15,214 nucleotides of DNA from JBFKMV01 sp041629655 (GCA_041629655.1 JBFKMV010000122.1:1-15214), one strand, 5' to 3'; shown: positions 5,925-13,464, counted from the stretch's first letter. A program made the numbers and translations. The notes: generated from the sequence alone by a model not told the origin.

Positions 5925-6611
5925 ATGACCGAATCCGGGCCCCGGAGCACAGGCGGACGTTGGCGGCCGGTCGTGCTGGTCGCGGCGATCGTCGCCGTGC
6001 TGGTTTCGGCCAAGCTGTTCGGGCTCGGCGAGCGGCTGGTCTTCTTGCGCGAGTGGATCGAGGGCCTGGGGGCCTGGGGTCCCGTGGCGTTCCTGGCGCT
6101 GTACGTGGTCGCGGTCGTGGCCGCGATCCCCGGCTCGGCGATCACGGTCGCCGCCGGGGCGCTGTTCGGCTCGGTGCTGGGCACGATCCTGGTCAGCATC
6201 GGCTCCACGGTGGGGGCCGGCCTGTCGTTCCTGATCGGCCGCTACTTCGCCCGCGGCGCGGTCGAGGGCTGGCTCGGCGCCAACGAGCGCTTCCGGAAGC
6301 TCGACCGGATGACCGAGCGCCACGGGGCCGTGATGGTCGCGCTGGCGCGGCTGGTGCCGCTGTTCCCGTTCAACCTGGTCAACTACGGCTTCGGGCTGAC
6401 GCGCGTTCCTTTCTGGACCTACCTGTTCTGGTCCTGGCTGTGCATGCTGCCCGGTACGGTCGTCTACGTCGTGGGCGCCGACGCGCTGACGCGCGCGATC
6501 GCCGACGGAACGGTGCCGTGGATGCTGCTGGGTGCCCTGGTCGTCGTGATCGCGGCGCTGCTGGTGCTGGTCCGGTTCGCTCGCGCCCGGCTGGACGAGG
6601 GGGCGGCGTGA
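5925..6611 (+). CDS. TVP38/TMEM64 family (VTT/DedA-type) inner-membrane protein
   Basis: This 228-residue polytopic protein carries the VTT ('SNARE-associated'/DedA-like) domain. Helices are expected at about 14-32, 51-75, 78-104, 150-185 and 195-218. Family blocks seen: 'AIPGSAITVAAGALFGSVLG' (the re-entrant region), 'STVGAGLSFLIGRYFARG', then 'RLVPLFPFNLVNYGFGLTRV' and the 'LPGTVVYVVGADAL' helix. DedA/VTT proteins are thought to move or scramble lipids or lipid carriers across the membrane; the substrate of this subgroup is unknown. I chose ATG 5925, preceded by GGGAGGAG at 5908-5914. The frame is open back to 5766, but that stretch would be non-homologous and antisense to yjbQ. Its stop overlaps the GTG start of the flavoenzyme gene by 4 bp, implying coupled translation and a shared role. 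Confidence 0.93.
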   Translation: MTESGPRSTGGRWRPVVLVAAIVAVLVSAKLFGLGERLVFLREWIEGLGAWGPVAFLALYVVAVVAAIPGSAITVAAGALFGSVLGTILVSIGSTVGAGLSFLIGRYFARGAVEGWLGANERFRKLDRMTERHGAVMVALARLVPLFPFNLVNYGFGLTRVPFWTYLFWSWLCMLPGTVVYVVGADALTRAIADGTVPWMLLGALVVVIAALLVLVRFARARLDEGAA

Positions 6612-8143
6612 CCGAGCGTCGCAACCTGAGCGTGGCGATCGAGGCCCGGCCGCGCGACGAGCACGACGCCGAGCTGCTGGAAAACGTGCATCCGCCCGGG
6701 TGGCGCAACCCCGAGCCGGCTCGCCGCTACAACCTGGTCGTGATCGGGGCCGGCACGGCCGGTCTGGTGACCGCCGCGGGCGCGGCGATGCTCGGCGCGC
6801 GGGTGGCGCTGATCGAGCGCGGACGGATGGGCGGCGATTGCCTGAACGTCGGGTGCGTTCCTTCGAAGGCGCTGATCGCGTCCGCCCGGGCCGCGGCGGA
6901 GCCGCAACGGGCCGCGGCGCTGGGCGTCGAGGCCGGTGACCGGGCCCGGGTGGATTTCGCGGCCGTGATGCGGCGGTTGCGACGGCTGCGCGCCCGGATC
7001 AGCCACCACGACTCGGCGCAGCGATTCCGCAAGCTCGGTGTCGACGTGTTCCTCGGCGATGGCCGTTTCAGCGGTCCCGACACGGTCGAGGTCGAAGGGG
7101 CCCGGTTGCGCTTCCGCAAGGCCGTGATCGCCACCGGCGGGCGGCCGTTCGTGCCCCCGATCGAGGGGCTCGACGCGACGGGCTACCTGACCAACGAGAC
7201 GGTGTTCGACCTCGCCGAGCGGCCGGGACGGCTGCTGGTCCTGGGTGGCGGGCCGATCGGCTGCGAGCTGGCCCAGGCCTTCCGGCGGCTGGGCAGCCAG
7301 GTCACGCTGGTCGAGCTCGAGCCGCGCATCCTGCCGCGGGAGGACCCGGACGCCGCCGAGATCGTCGCCGGCGCGCTGCGCCAGGACGGCGTGGACCTCC
7401 GGACCGGCGCCAAGGCGGTCCGTTTCACGGGCGACGGCAGCGACAAGACCGTGCACCTGGAAACCGGCGAAGGACCGCGCCAGGTCGCCGTCGACGAGGT
7501 CCTGGTCGCCATCGGCCGCGCCCCGAACGTCGAGGGCCTGGGGCTGGAACGGGTCGGTGTGGAGTACGACCGCCGGGGAGTCAAGGTGGACGACCGGCTG
7601 CGAACGACGAACCGGCGGATCTTCGCCGCCGGGGACGTCGGGCTGCGGCACCAGTTCACCCACACCGCCGACGCGGCGGCGCGGATCGTGCTGCAGAACG
7701 CCCTGTTCCTGGGCCGCAAGCGGCTGAGCGCGTTGACCGTGCCGTGGTGCACCTACACCGACCCGGAGCTGGCCGGCGTCGGCCTGGACGCCGGCGAGGC
7801 GGCGCGGCGAGGCGTCGAGATCGACACCTTCGAGGTCGCGATGACGGAGGTCGACCGCGCGCTGCTGGAGGGCGAGGACCGCGGCTTCGTCCGGATCCGC
7901 ACCCGCCGGGGCACCGACCGGATCGTCGGCGCGACGATCGTGGCCGCACACGCGGGCGAGATGATCAGCGAGGTCACCCTGGCGATGGTCGCCGGCGCGG
8001 GGCTCGGGGCGATCGGCAACACGATCCACCCCTACCCGACGCGGGCCGAGGCGCTTAAAAAGGTCGCCGATGCGCGTAACCGGAGCCGCCTGACCCCCGG
8101 GGTGCGCCGCTTGCTCGCGGGCTGGCTTCGCTGGACCCGCTAG
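6608..8143 (+). CDS. MerA-like FAD-dependent pyridine nucleotide-disulfide oxidoreductase
   Basis: This 511-residue protein belongs to the glutathione reductase/lipoamide dehydrogenase/mercuric reductase class. Seen: FAD-binding 'VVIGAGTAGLV' (about 42-52), the redox disulfide Cys78-Cys83 in 'GGDCLNVGCVPSKALI', NAD(P)-binding 'VLGGGPIGCELAQAF', 'IFAAGDV' for the second FAD contact, and 'PWCTYTDPELAGVG' opening the dimer domain. The usual catalytic His of HxHPT is replaced by Tyr476 in 'HPYPTRAEA', as in mercuric reductases. However, there is no N-terminal NmerA domain and no C-terminal vicinal Cys pair, so mercury reduction is unlikely. The N-terminal leader 'ENVHPPGWRNPEPARRYNL' is typical of the subgroup found with TVP38 proteins. 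The start is GTG 6608, overlapping the TVP38 stop, after GAGGGGG. Physiological substrate unknown; databases often mislabel such proteins 'mercuric reductase'. Confidence 0.93.
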   Translation: MTERRNLSVAIEARPRDEHDAELLENVHPPGWRNPEPARRYNLVVIGAGTAGLVTAAGAAMLGARVALIERGRMGGDCLNVGCVPSKALIASARAAAEPQRAAALGVEAGDRARVDFAAVMRRLRRLRARISHHDSAQRFRKLGVDVFLGDGRFSGPDTVEVEGARLRFRKAVIATGGRPFVPPIEGLDATGYLTNETVFDLAERPGRLLVLGGGPIGCELAQAFRRLGSQVTLVELEPRILPREDPDAAEIVAGALRQDGVDLRTGAKAVRFTGDGSDKTVHLETGEGPRQVAVDEVLVAIGRAPNVEGLGLERVGVEYDRRGVKVDDRLRTTNRRIFAAGDVGLRHQFTHTADAAARIVLQNALFLGRKRLSALTVPWCTYTDPELAGVGLDAGEAARRGVEIDTFEVAMTEVDRALLEGEDRGFVRIRTRRGTDRIVGATIVAAHAGEMISEVTLAMVAGAGLGAIGNTIHPYPTRAEALKKVADARNRSRLTPGVRRLLAGWLRWTR

Positions 8144-8186
8144 GCATTCCCCGCGAAAAAAGGGTGCGCGAATCGGTCTTCGGGGC

Positions 8187-8217
8187 TTGCACCGCGCGGG
8201 CCGGGATGCAATATTTT
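8187..8217 (+). promoter_or_regulatory. Sigma-70-like promoter of the HDOD gene
   Basis: TTGCAC (8187-8192) is followed after 17 bases by AATATT (8210-8215), or after 19 by TATTTT (8212-8217), inside ATATTTTAAAGTAT, the most AT-rich stretch of the window. Transcription would start near 8223, leaving a leader of about 33 bases with AGGA (8242-8245) before ATG 8256. An arm of an imperfect dyad (GGTGC 8163-8167, GCACC 8189-8193) overlaps the -35 and could be an operator. Confidence 0.5.
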
Positions 8218-8255
8218 AAAGTATGCATGGTATTGAAGGACAGGACGCGGCTCGC

Positions 8256-9134
8256 ATGAGCGGCCTGCCGCCCATCGAGCTGGACGAAAAGACCTTTCTC
8301 GAGGACAATTTCGCGCTCCCGCCGCTGCCGGAGGTGATCGGCCGGCTGCTGGAGCTGCTCGATTCGAGCGAGGCCACCGCCCGGCAGGTCGGCGAGCTGC
8401 TGACCACGGACGCCAGCCTCGTCGCCCAGGTCCTGCGGGTCGTCAACTCCGCCTACTACGGGCTGCCGCAGCGCATCACCGACGTCAAGCACGCGGTGGC
8501 CTACCTCGGGCTGGGCGAGGTCAAGCGGATCGTGACCGCGCTGGCGGTGATGAAGGGACTCGAGCCACCGAGCGTCGAGGACTTCAAGCAGTTCTGGGAG
8601 CACTCGTTCTACACCTCGCTGACGGCGCGCGTGATCGCGCGGCGGTTCGAGCCGAGCCTCGAGACCGAAGATCTCCAGATCGCGGCGCTGCTGCACGACG
8701 TCGGCAAGCTGGTCTACATGCGGTTCTTTCCGGATCACTTCGCCACGATGGCGGCCTATGCCGAGTCCGAGCAGCGGTTGCTGATCGACGCCGAGGCCGA
8801 GTTCGGCCTGCCGTCCCACCGCACCTTCGGCGTGCTGCTGTGCGAGCGCTGGGCGCTGCCCCAGCCCGTGCAGCAGGCCTGCGAGCGCCACGAGCTGGAC
8901 GACCTCGAGGGTCTCGTGGCCGGAGAGGCAGCCGGCACGACACGGACGCGCGTGGTCTGCGTGGCGAACCTGCTGACCAACCTGGCCACCGCGCAGTTGC
9001 GTGACGACCTGCGGCAGCGGATCCAGGACGGCGTGAAGCTGGCGCTGGGTTGCCCGGACGACCAGCTGCTGGTGCTGATGGGCGAGGTCTACGACCTCAA
9101 GCAGGACGTCGCCGACTTCCTCGATCAGCTGTAA
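8256..9134 (+). CDS. HDOD domain protein
   Basis: The 292-residue protein is almost entirely an HDOD domain, a relative of HD-type phosphohydrolases found in bacterial signalling proteins. Seen: 'LPPLPEVIGRLLELL' at the start, 'TTDASLVAQVLRVVNSAYYG' (the hallmark N-terminal block), 'AVAYLGLGEVKRIV', 'LLHDVGKLVYMRFFP' and 'CERWALPQPVQQACERHE'. Unlike many HDOD proteins, which have lost the HD pair, this one keeps several possible metal ligands: His116, His147-Asp148, His188 and His212. Whether it is catalytic cannot be told from sequence. There is no attached EAL, GGDEF, kinase or receiver domain. I chose ATG 8256 over ATG 8223 because 8223 coincides with the predicted transcription start and has no Shine-Dalgarno. 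The gene appears monocistronic, and its last 38 bp overlap the 3' end of the opposing Nudix-MBL gene. Confidence 0.93.
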   Translation: MSGLPPIELDEKTFLEDNFALPPLPEVIGRLLELLDSSEATARQVGELLTTDASLVAQVLRVVNSAYYGLPQRITDVKHAVAYLGLGEVKRIVTALAVMKGLEPPSVEDFKQFWEHSFYTSLTARVIARRFEPSLETEDLQIAALLHDVGKLVYMRFFPDHFATMAAYAESEQRLLIDAEAEFGLPSHRTFGVLLCERWALPQPVQQACERHELDDLEGLVAGEAAGTTRTRVVCVANLLTNLATAQLRDDLRQRIQDGVKLALGCPDDQLLVLMGEVYDLKQDVADFLDQL

Positions 9135-10527
9135 GCGCCCACAGCTCGGCCCGTTCCGGATGACGCCGCGCGGTGCCCTGCCGCTCCAGGTGGCGCAGGT
9201 GCGCCAGCGTCTGGCCTTCCCGGAGCAGCGCCGGCAGCGACGGCGTCTCCGAGTAGGCCCGCTCCGCGATCTCCGCGACGCTCTTCCAGGCGGTCGACAG
9301 CCCGCGCAGGACCCGCCCCTCGCGGTCCCCCCGGTGATCGATCACGCGCTCCACGGCCCGGGCCGGCAGCGGCGGGCCGTGCGCGGGCAGCATGCGGCTG
9401 CGCCCGGTGTCGCGAATGCGGCGCAGCGAGGCCAGGTAGTCGCCCATGTCCCCCTCGTCGGGGTGGATCAGGATCGTCGAGAACCCGCTCAGCAGGTCGC
9501 CGGCGATCACCGCGTCGCGCTCGGGGACCTCGAACGCCAGGTGTCCGACCGCGTGGCCCGGGGTGTGCAGGGTCCGCAGCGTCACGCCCCCGAGGTCGAT
9601 CACCTCGCCGTCGCGGATCTCGCGGGTCGCAACGCCGGCGGGCGCGGCCAGCGTCTCCAGCGTGCGGGGATGCGCCGCGACGGGCACGTCCAGCGTTCGC
9701 GCCAGCGCCGCCGCGCCGGAGATGTGGTCCGGGTGGTGATGCGTCAGCACGATCGACTCGAGCGGCACCCCGCCCTCCCGCCGGCGGTCCACCAGCCGGC
9801 GCAGCCGTCCCAGCTCTTCCGGCCGGTCGGAGCCGGGATCGAACAGCACGAACCGCTCTCCGCCCGGCATCCAGACGTTGGTGTGCGTGGCGGGCGGGAT
9901 CGTCCGCGTCCGCACCGGCAACACCCAGATCCCCGGCTGGAACTCGATCTGCGGCAGCTCGTCCTGCTCGTGGTTGACGGCGAGCAGGCGCTCGGCCAGG
10001 CTCGCCAGCGGCTCGCGCTCGTCGGCCGCGGCGAGCGTCCGCAGGATCGGCAGGCAGGGCGGCGGAACCAGCGCCTGGCCGCGCTCCCACTCCTTCAGCA
10101 CCACGCCGGCCGGAGCGAAGCGCAGCAGGTCGATCTCCTCGGGCCGCGGCGGCGCGGCGGGCGGCTGGGCACCCGCCGGCAGCGCGCCGACGAAGAACAG
10201 CGTACGGAACCGGACCGGGAACATCGGGGGCGTCGTTCGCTCACCGACGGCCAGCCAGTCCTGCGCCGGAATGGCCAGTCCCGTCTCCTCGAGCAGCTCG
10301 CGCGACGCGCAACGGGCGTGCGCGCCGTCGCGGGCCGGCTCGTCCGCCTCGTCCAGCCTGCCGCCGGGGAACGCCAGGTGACCCGGCATGAAGCGCGAGC
10401 GCGGCGAGCGCCGCCCGAACAACACCTCGATCGGCCCCCCGGCCGGCCGCCGCAGCACGACCCCGAGCGCGCTCTCGCGAGGCCGGGGAGCCTCGGCCTG
10501 CGGAGCCAGGTCGACGTAACCGCTCAT
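9097..10527 (-). CDS. Fused Nudix hydrolase / metallo-beta-lactamase-fold hydrolase (LACTB2-like)
   Basis: This 476-residue protein joins two hydrolases. The N-terminal Nudix domain (about 15-165) has 'VLFGRRSPRSRFMPGHLAF' followed by PGG at 54-56 and RELLEETGL at 76-84, the exact C-terminal half of a Nudix box. The box is about six residues longer than the canonical form between its Gly and Arg. The run into FPGG resembles CoA-diphosphatase-type Nudix enzymes (NUDT7/NUDT19, UPF0035). The MBL domain (about 195-385) has a full two-metal site: His263, His265, Asp267, His268 in 'THHHPDH', then His325 (TPGH), Asp344 (AGD) and His383 (PAHGP). A helical C-terminal part (about 390-465) fits the LACTB2 winged-helix tail, a family containing endoribonucleases and thioesterase-like enzymes. 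The start is ATG 10527, 7 bases after GGGAGG; upstream extension of the frame is non-homologous. It is divergent from the acyl-CoA ligase operon and overlaps the HDOD gene end. Confidence 0.92.
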   Translation of the reverse strand: MSGYVDLAPQAEAPRPRESALGVVLRRPAGGPIEVLFGRRSPRSRFMPGHLAFPGGRLDEADEPARDGAHARCASRELLEETGLAIPAQDWLAVGERTTPPMFPVRFRTLFFVGALPAGAQPPAAPPRPEEIDLLRFAPAGVVLKEWERGQALVPPPCLPILRTLAAADEREPLASLAERLLAVNHEQDELPQIEFQPGIWVLPVRTRTIPPATHTNVWMPGGERFVLFDPGSDRPEELGRLRRLVDRRREGGVPLESIVLTHHHPDHISGAAALARTLDVPVAAHPRTLETLAAPAGVATREIRDGEVIDLGGVTLRTLHTPGHAVGHLAFEVPERDAVIAGDLLSGFSTILIHPDEGDMGDYLASLRRIRDTGRSRMLPAHGPPLPARAVERVIDHRGDREGRVLRGLSTAWKSVAEIAERAYSETPSLPALLREGQTLAHLRHLERQGTARRHPERAELWALTADRGSRRRPA

Positions 10528-10556
10528 CCACGATCCTCCCGTCGTCGAGCCGTGGC

Positions 10557-10562
10557 ATTCTA
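10557..10562 (-). promoter_or_regulatory. Possible -10 (TAGAAT) for the Nudix-MBL gene
   Basis: Minus-strand TAGAAT, within TGTATAGAAT, lies 29 bases upstream of the ATG at 10527, which would put the transcript start near 10550 and leave room for the GGGAGG ribosome-binding site. No -35 is recognisable. The same hexamer occurs ahead of pruA. The 111-bp gap to the divergent ligase gene must carry both promoters. Confidence 0.4.
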
Positions 10563-10591
10563 TACACCGCTCCGCCGCGCATCCGGTCGTG

Positions 10592-10620
10592 TATCCTGAG
10601 TCGCCCGCGCAGTCGCGGGC
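10592..10620 (+). promoter_or_regulatory. Leader hairpin (and possible -10) of the acyl-CoA ligase operon
   Basis: GCCCGCG (10603-10609) and CGCGGGC (10614-10620) form a perfect 7-bp stem with a CAGT loop, ending just before the Shine-Dalgarno GAGGA (10628-10632). A possible -10, TATCCT (10592-10597), would start transcription at about 10604, placing the hairpin at the extreme 5' end of the mRNA. It may stabilise the transcript or act as an operator palindrome. No -35 is evident. Confidence 0.4.
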
Positions 10621-10638
10621 AACCCGGCGAGGATACGG

Positions 10639-12429
10639 ATGGACCACCCGGATCTCCCATCGATCTACGAGCTGTTCGAACGCACCGTCTCGACCTATCC
10701 CGACCGCGTCGCCTATCGCTACAAGCAGCAAGGCGCCTGGCGTGACATCAGCTGGCCCGAGATGCGGGAGCTGGTCCGCAGTGTCTCGAAATCGCTGCTG
10801 GCGCTCGGTGTCCGGAAAGGCCAGGCGGTCAACATCCTGGGCCAGACCCGGCTGGAATGGGTCGCCTGCGACTTCGGCACGACGTGCTGCGGCGCGGTGA
10901 CGGTCGGCATCTACGCCAGCAACCTCGCCGAGGACTGCGCCTACATCGTCAACCACTGCGACGCCGAGCTGATCTTCGTCGACGGCCGCGATCAGCTGGA
11001 GAAGATCCAGTCCGTGCGCGCGGAGATGCCGCGGTTGCGGCAGATCGTGGTCTGGGACGGGGAATCGGACCCGGCGCGGGACGTGTTGAGCTGGAACGAC
11101 TTCCTCGAGCGCGGACGCGAGGTGGAAGACCGGCTCGTGGACGAGGCCGGCCGCGCGATCCGGCCCGACGACCTGGCCTCGCTGGTCTACACCTCGGGGA
11201 CGACGGGCCTGCCCAAGGGCGCGATGATCTCGCACGGCAACCTGGTGTTCGTCTCGTGGACGGCCGGGCAGATGCTGTACGTCGAGCCGCAGTTCGTGAC
11301 CCTGCTGTTCCTGCCGCTGGCCCACGTGTTCGCGCGGTTGATCGTCTACGTCAACATGCGCGCCGGCAGCACGATCGCCTTCGCCGAGGACCTGACCAAG
11401 GTCGTCGAGAACATGCGCGAGATCCGCCCGCACTCGGTGCCCAGCGCGCCGCGGATCTACGAGAAGATCCACGAGCGGGTGATCGTCGGCGTCCGCGAGG
11501 CCGGCGGCCTCAAGCAGAAGCTGTTCGAGTGGGCGCTCGGCGTCGGCCGCGAGGTCAGCCGCCGGCAACAGCACAAGCAGCCGCTACCGGCGTGGTTGCG
11601 GCTCAGGCACCGGCTGGCCGACCGGCTGGTGCTGCACAAGGTCCGCGACGTGTTCGGCGGCCGGCTGGTCTACGCGATCTCCGGCGCGGCGCCGCTGAAC
11701 AAGGAGATCGCCGAGTGGTTCCACGCCTGCGGCGTGCTGATCCTGGAAGGGATCGGCATGACCGAGAACACCTCGTTCACCAACGTCAACCCGATCGACG
11801 CGAACAAGTTCGGTACCGTCGGGCCGGCCGGGCCGGGGATCGAGTGCCGGATCGCGGAGGACGGCGAGGTGCTGTACCGCGGCCCCAACGTGATGCTGGG
11901 GTACTACAAGAGCCCCGAGGCCACGGCCGAGACGATCGATGCCGAGGGCTGGCTCCACACCGGCGACATCGGCACGCTCGACGAAGACGGCTACCTGACC
12001 ATCACCGACCGCAAGAAGGACATCATCGTCACCTCCGGCGGCAAGAACGTGGCCCCGCAGCGGATCGAGCGGATGCTGCGCGCCTGCCCCTACCTGAGCC
12101 AGGTCGTCGTCGTCGGGGACAAGCGCAAGTTCATCTCGGCGCTGGTGACGCTGAACGCCGATACCGTCGGAAAGTGGGCCTCCGCCCAGGGCATCACGGT
12201 CTCCGCGCCCGAGCAGCTGGCCCGGGAGCCCAAGGTGCTGGAGCTGATCGGGCGCGAGATCGAGCGCTGCAACCACGAGCTGGCCTCCTACGAGACGGTC
12301 AAGAAGTTCCGCGTGCTGCCCCACGACCTGTCGATCGAGGGCGGCGAGCTGACGCCGTCGATGAAGGTCAAGCGCAAGGTGGTGGTGGACAAGCACGTCG
12401 CGCTGGTCGAGGAGATGTACCGGGGATGA
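10639..12429 (+). CDS. Long-chain fatty acyl-CoA ligase (AMP-forming)
   Basis: This 596-residue ANL-superfamily enzyme activates a fatty acid with ATP and joins it to CoA; it is probably cytosolic or membrane-associated. Motifs: P-loop 'YTSGTTGLPKGAMISHGN' from residue 184 with Lys193, 'LPLAHVFARL', 'GIGMTENTS' (A5), 'EGWLHTGDIGTLDEDGYL' (A7) and 'DRKKDIIVTSGGKNVAPQRIE' (A8). The C-terminal 'LTPSMKVKRK' holds the probable adenylation Lys576. Length and motif set fit the long/very-long-chain group (FadD15-like, ACSBG/ACSL type), not acetate or CoA ligases of aromatic acids. The start ATG 10639 is 6 bases after GAGGA. It leads an operon: the MDR gene starts 7 bp after its stop and the acylase 14 bp later. 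Chain-length preference cannot be read from the sequence. Confidence 0.95.
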   Translation: MDHPDLPSIYELFERTVSTYPDRVAYRYKQQGAWRDISWPEMRELVRSVSKSLLALGVRKGQAVNILGQTRLEWVACDFGTTCCGAVTVGIYASNLAEDCAYIVNHCDAELIFVDGRDQLEKIQSVRAEMPRLRQIVVWDGESDPARDVLSWNDFLERGREVEDRLVDEAGRAIRPDDLASLVYTSGTTGLPKGAMISHGNLVFVSWTAGQMLYVEPQFVTLLFLPLAHVFARLIVYVNMRAGSTIAFAEDLTKVVENMREIRPHSVPSAPRIYEKIHERVIVGVREAGGLKQKLFEWALGVGREVSRRQQHKQPLPAWLRLRHRLADRLVLHKVRDVFGGRLVYAISGAAPLNKEIAEWFHACGVLILEGIGMTENTSFTNVNPIDANKFGTVGPAGPGIECRIAEDGEVLYRGPNVMLGYYKSPEATAETIDAEGWLHTGDIGTLDEDGYLTITDRKKDIIVTSGGKNVAPQRIERMLRACPYLSQVVVVGDKRKFISALVTLNADTVGKWASAQGITVSAPEQLAREPKVLELIGREIERCNHELASYETVKKFRVLPHDLSIEGGELTPSMKVKRKVVVDKHVALVEEMYRG

Positions 12430-12436
12430 CCCTGCG

Positions 12437-13450
12437 ATGAGGGTGTTCGAGATCCGGGAACGCTTCGGGCTCGACCGGCTGGTCGCCGCCGAGCGTCCCG
12501 ACCCGCGGCCGGGCCCGGGGCAGCTGCTGTTGCGGATGCGCGCCGCGTCGCCGAACTACCGCGACCTGCTGACGGTCCGCGGCGAGTACAACCCCAAGCA
12601 GCCGCTGCCGCTGATTCCCTGCTCCGACGGCGTCGGCGAGGTGGTCGAGCTGGGGGCCGGGGTGAGCCGCTTCGCGGTCGGCGAGCGCGTCGCCCCGATC
12701 TTCGCGCAGGACTGGATCTCCGGCGAGCCCGCGTTCTCCAAGCTGCGCTCGACGCTGGGCGGACCGCGCGACGGTACGCTGGCCGAGCTGATGCTGGTCC
12801 CGGAGCACGGCGCGGTCCGCGTGCCGGCGCACCTGAGCGACGAGGAGGCGGCGTGCCTGCCGTGCGCCGGCCTCACCGCCTGGAGCGCCCTGGTCACCTG
12901 CGCTACGGTCCGGGCGGGCGACACGGTGCTGGTGCTCGGCACCGGCGGCGTATCGATCTTCGCGCTGCAGTTCGCGCAGCTGCTCGGCGCGCAGGTGATC
13001 GTGACCTCGAGCAGCGACGAGAAGCTCGTCCGCGCCCGCGAGCTCGGCGCCCGGCACGGCATCAACTACCTGAGCGAGCCGGCGTGGGGCCGCAAGGTCC
13101 GCGACCTCACCGGCGGCGAAGGCGTCGACCTGGTGGTCGAGGTCGGCGGGGCGGGGACGCTCGCGCAATCGCTCTCCGCGGCGCGCTTCGGCGGCACGGT
13201 CAGCGTGATCGGCGTGCTGGCGGGACGCAGCACCGACCTCAGCGTGATTCCGATCCTGATGAAGCAGCTGCGCGTGCAGGGCGTGATGGTCGGGCACCGC
13301 GAGGGCTTCGAGGCGATGAACCGGGCGATCGCGCTTCACGAAATGCGGCCCGTGGTCGACCGCGTGTTCCCGTTCGAGCAATCGCGGGAAGCGGTGGCGC
13401 ACCTGGCGCGCGGCCGCCACTTCGGCAAGATCGCGATCCGGATCGCTTGA
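12437..13450 (+). CDS. Zinc-less MDR-superfamily NAD(P)-dependent oxidoreductase
   Basis: This 337-residue protein is a medium-chain dehydrogenase/reductase. The GroES-like N-domain includes 'RMRAASPNYRDLLTVRGEY', where catalytic-zinc enzymes would have Cys-Gly-x-Asp, and it lacks the GHE zinc ligand, having 'CSDGVGEVVELGAGV' instead. The four-Cys structural-zinc loop is also absent. The Rossmann part has 'VLVLGTGGVSIFALQFAQLL' (about 164-183) and 'DLVVEVGGAGTLAQSL'. This pattern fits the zinc-independent MDR branch that includes quinone/enoyl reductases and enzymes annotated 'NAD(P)-dependent alcohol dehydrogenase' (MDR7-like). The likely chemistry is hydride transfer to or from a C=C or carbonyl, but the substrate is unknown. 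Its position between the acyl-CoA ligase and the acylase suggests work on an acyl or acylated compound. No strong Shine-Dalgarno precedes ATG 12437, so translation may be coupled to the ligase gene 7 bp upstream. Confidence 0.93.
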   Translation: MRVFEIRERFGLDRLVAAERPDPRPGPGQLLLRMRAASPNYRDLLTVRGEYNPKQPLPLIPCSDGVGEVVELGAGVSRFAVGERVAPIFAQDWISGEPAFSKLRSTLGGPRDGTLAELMLVPEHGAVRVPAHLSDEEAACLPCAGLTAWSALVTCATVRAGDTVLVLGTGGVSIFALQFAQLLGAQVIVTSSSDEKLVRARELGARHGINYLSEPAWGRKVRDLTGGEGVDLVVEVGGAGTLAQSLSAARFGGTVSVIGVLAGRSTDLSVIPILMKQLRVQGVMVGHREGFEAMNRAIALHEMRPVVDRVFPFEQSREAVAHLARGRHFGKIAIRIA

Positions 13451-13464
13451 GTCGGGGGACGGGG

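Noticed and set aside
5960..6607. Open frame extending the flavoenzyme upstream through the TVP38 gene
   Set aside because: The extension is Arg/Gly-rich without homology, while the other frame encodes a clear membrane protein. GTG 6608 with a 4-bp overlap and ribosome-binding site is the better start.
6608..8143. Mercury resistance (merA) operon
   Set aside because: The flavoenzyme lacks the NmerA domain and the C-terminal Cys pair, and no merR, merT or merP is present.
10528..11574. Upstream extension of the Nudix-MBL frame across the divergent ligase gene
   Set aside because: It is antisense to well-conserved acyl-CoA ligase sequence and includes the intergenic promoter region; ATG 10527 has a strong Shine-Dalgarno.
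10857..12440. 527-codon alternate plus frame inside the acyl-CoA ligase gene
   Set aside because: Arg/Gly-rich shadow of the ligase frame with no motif of its own.
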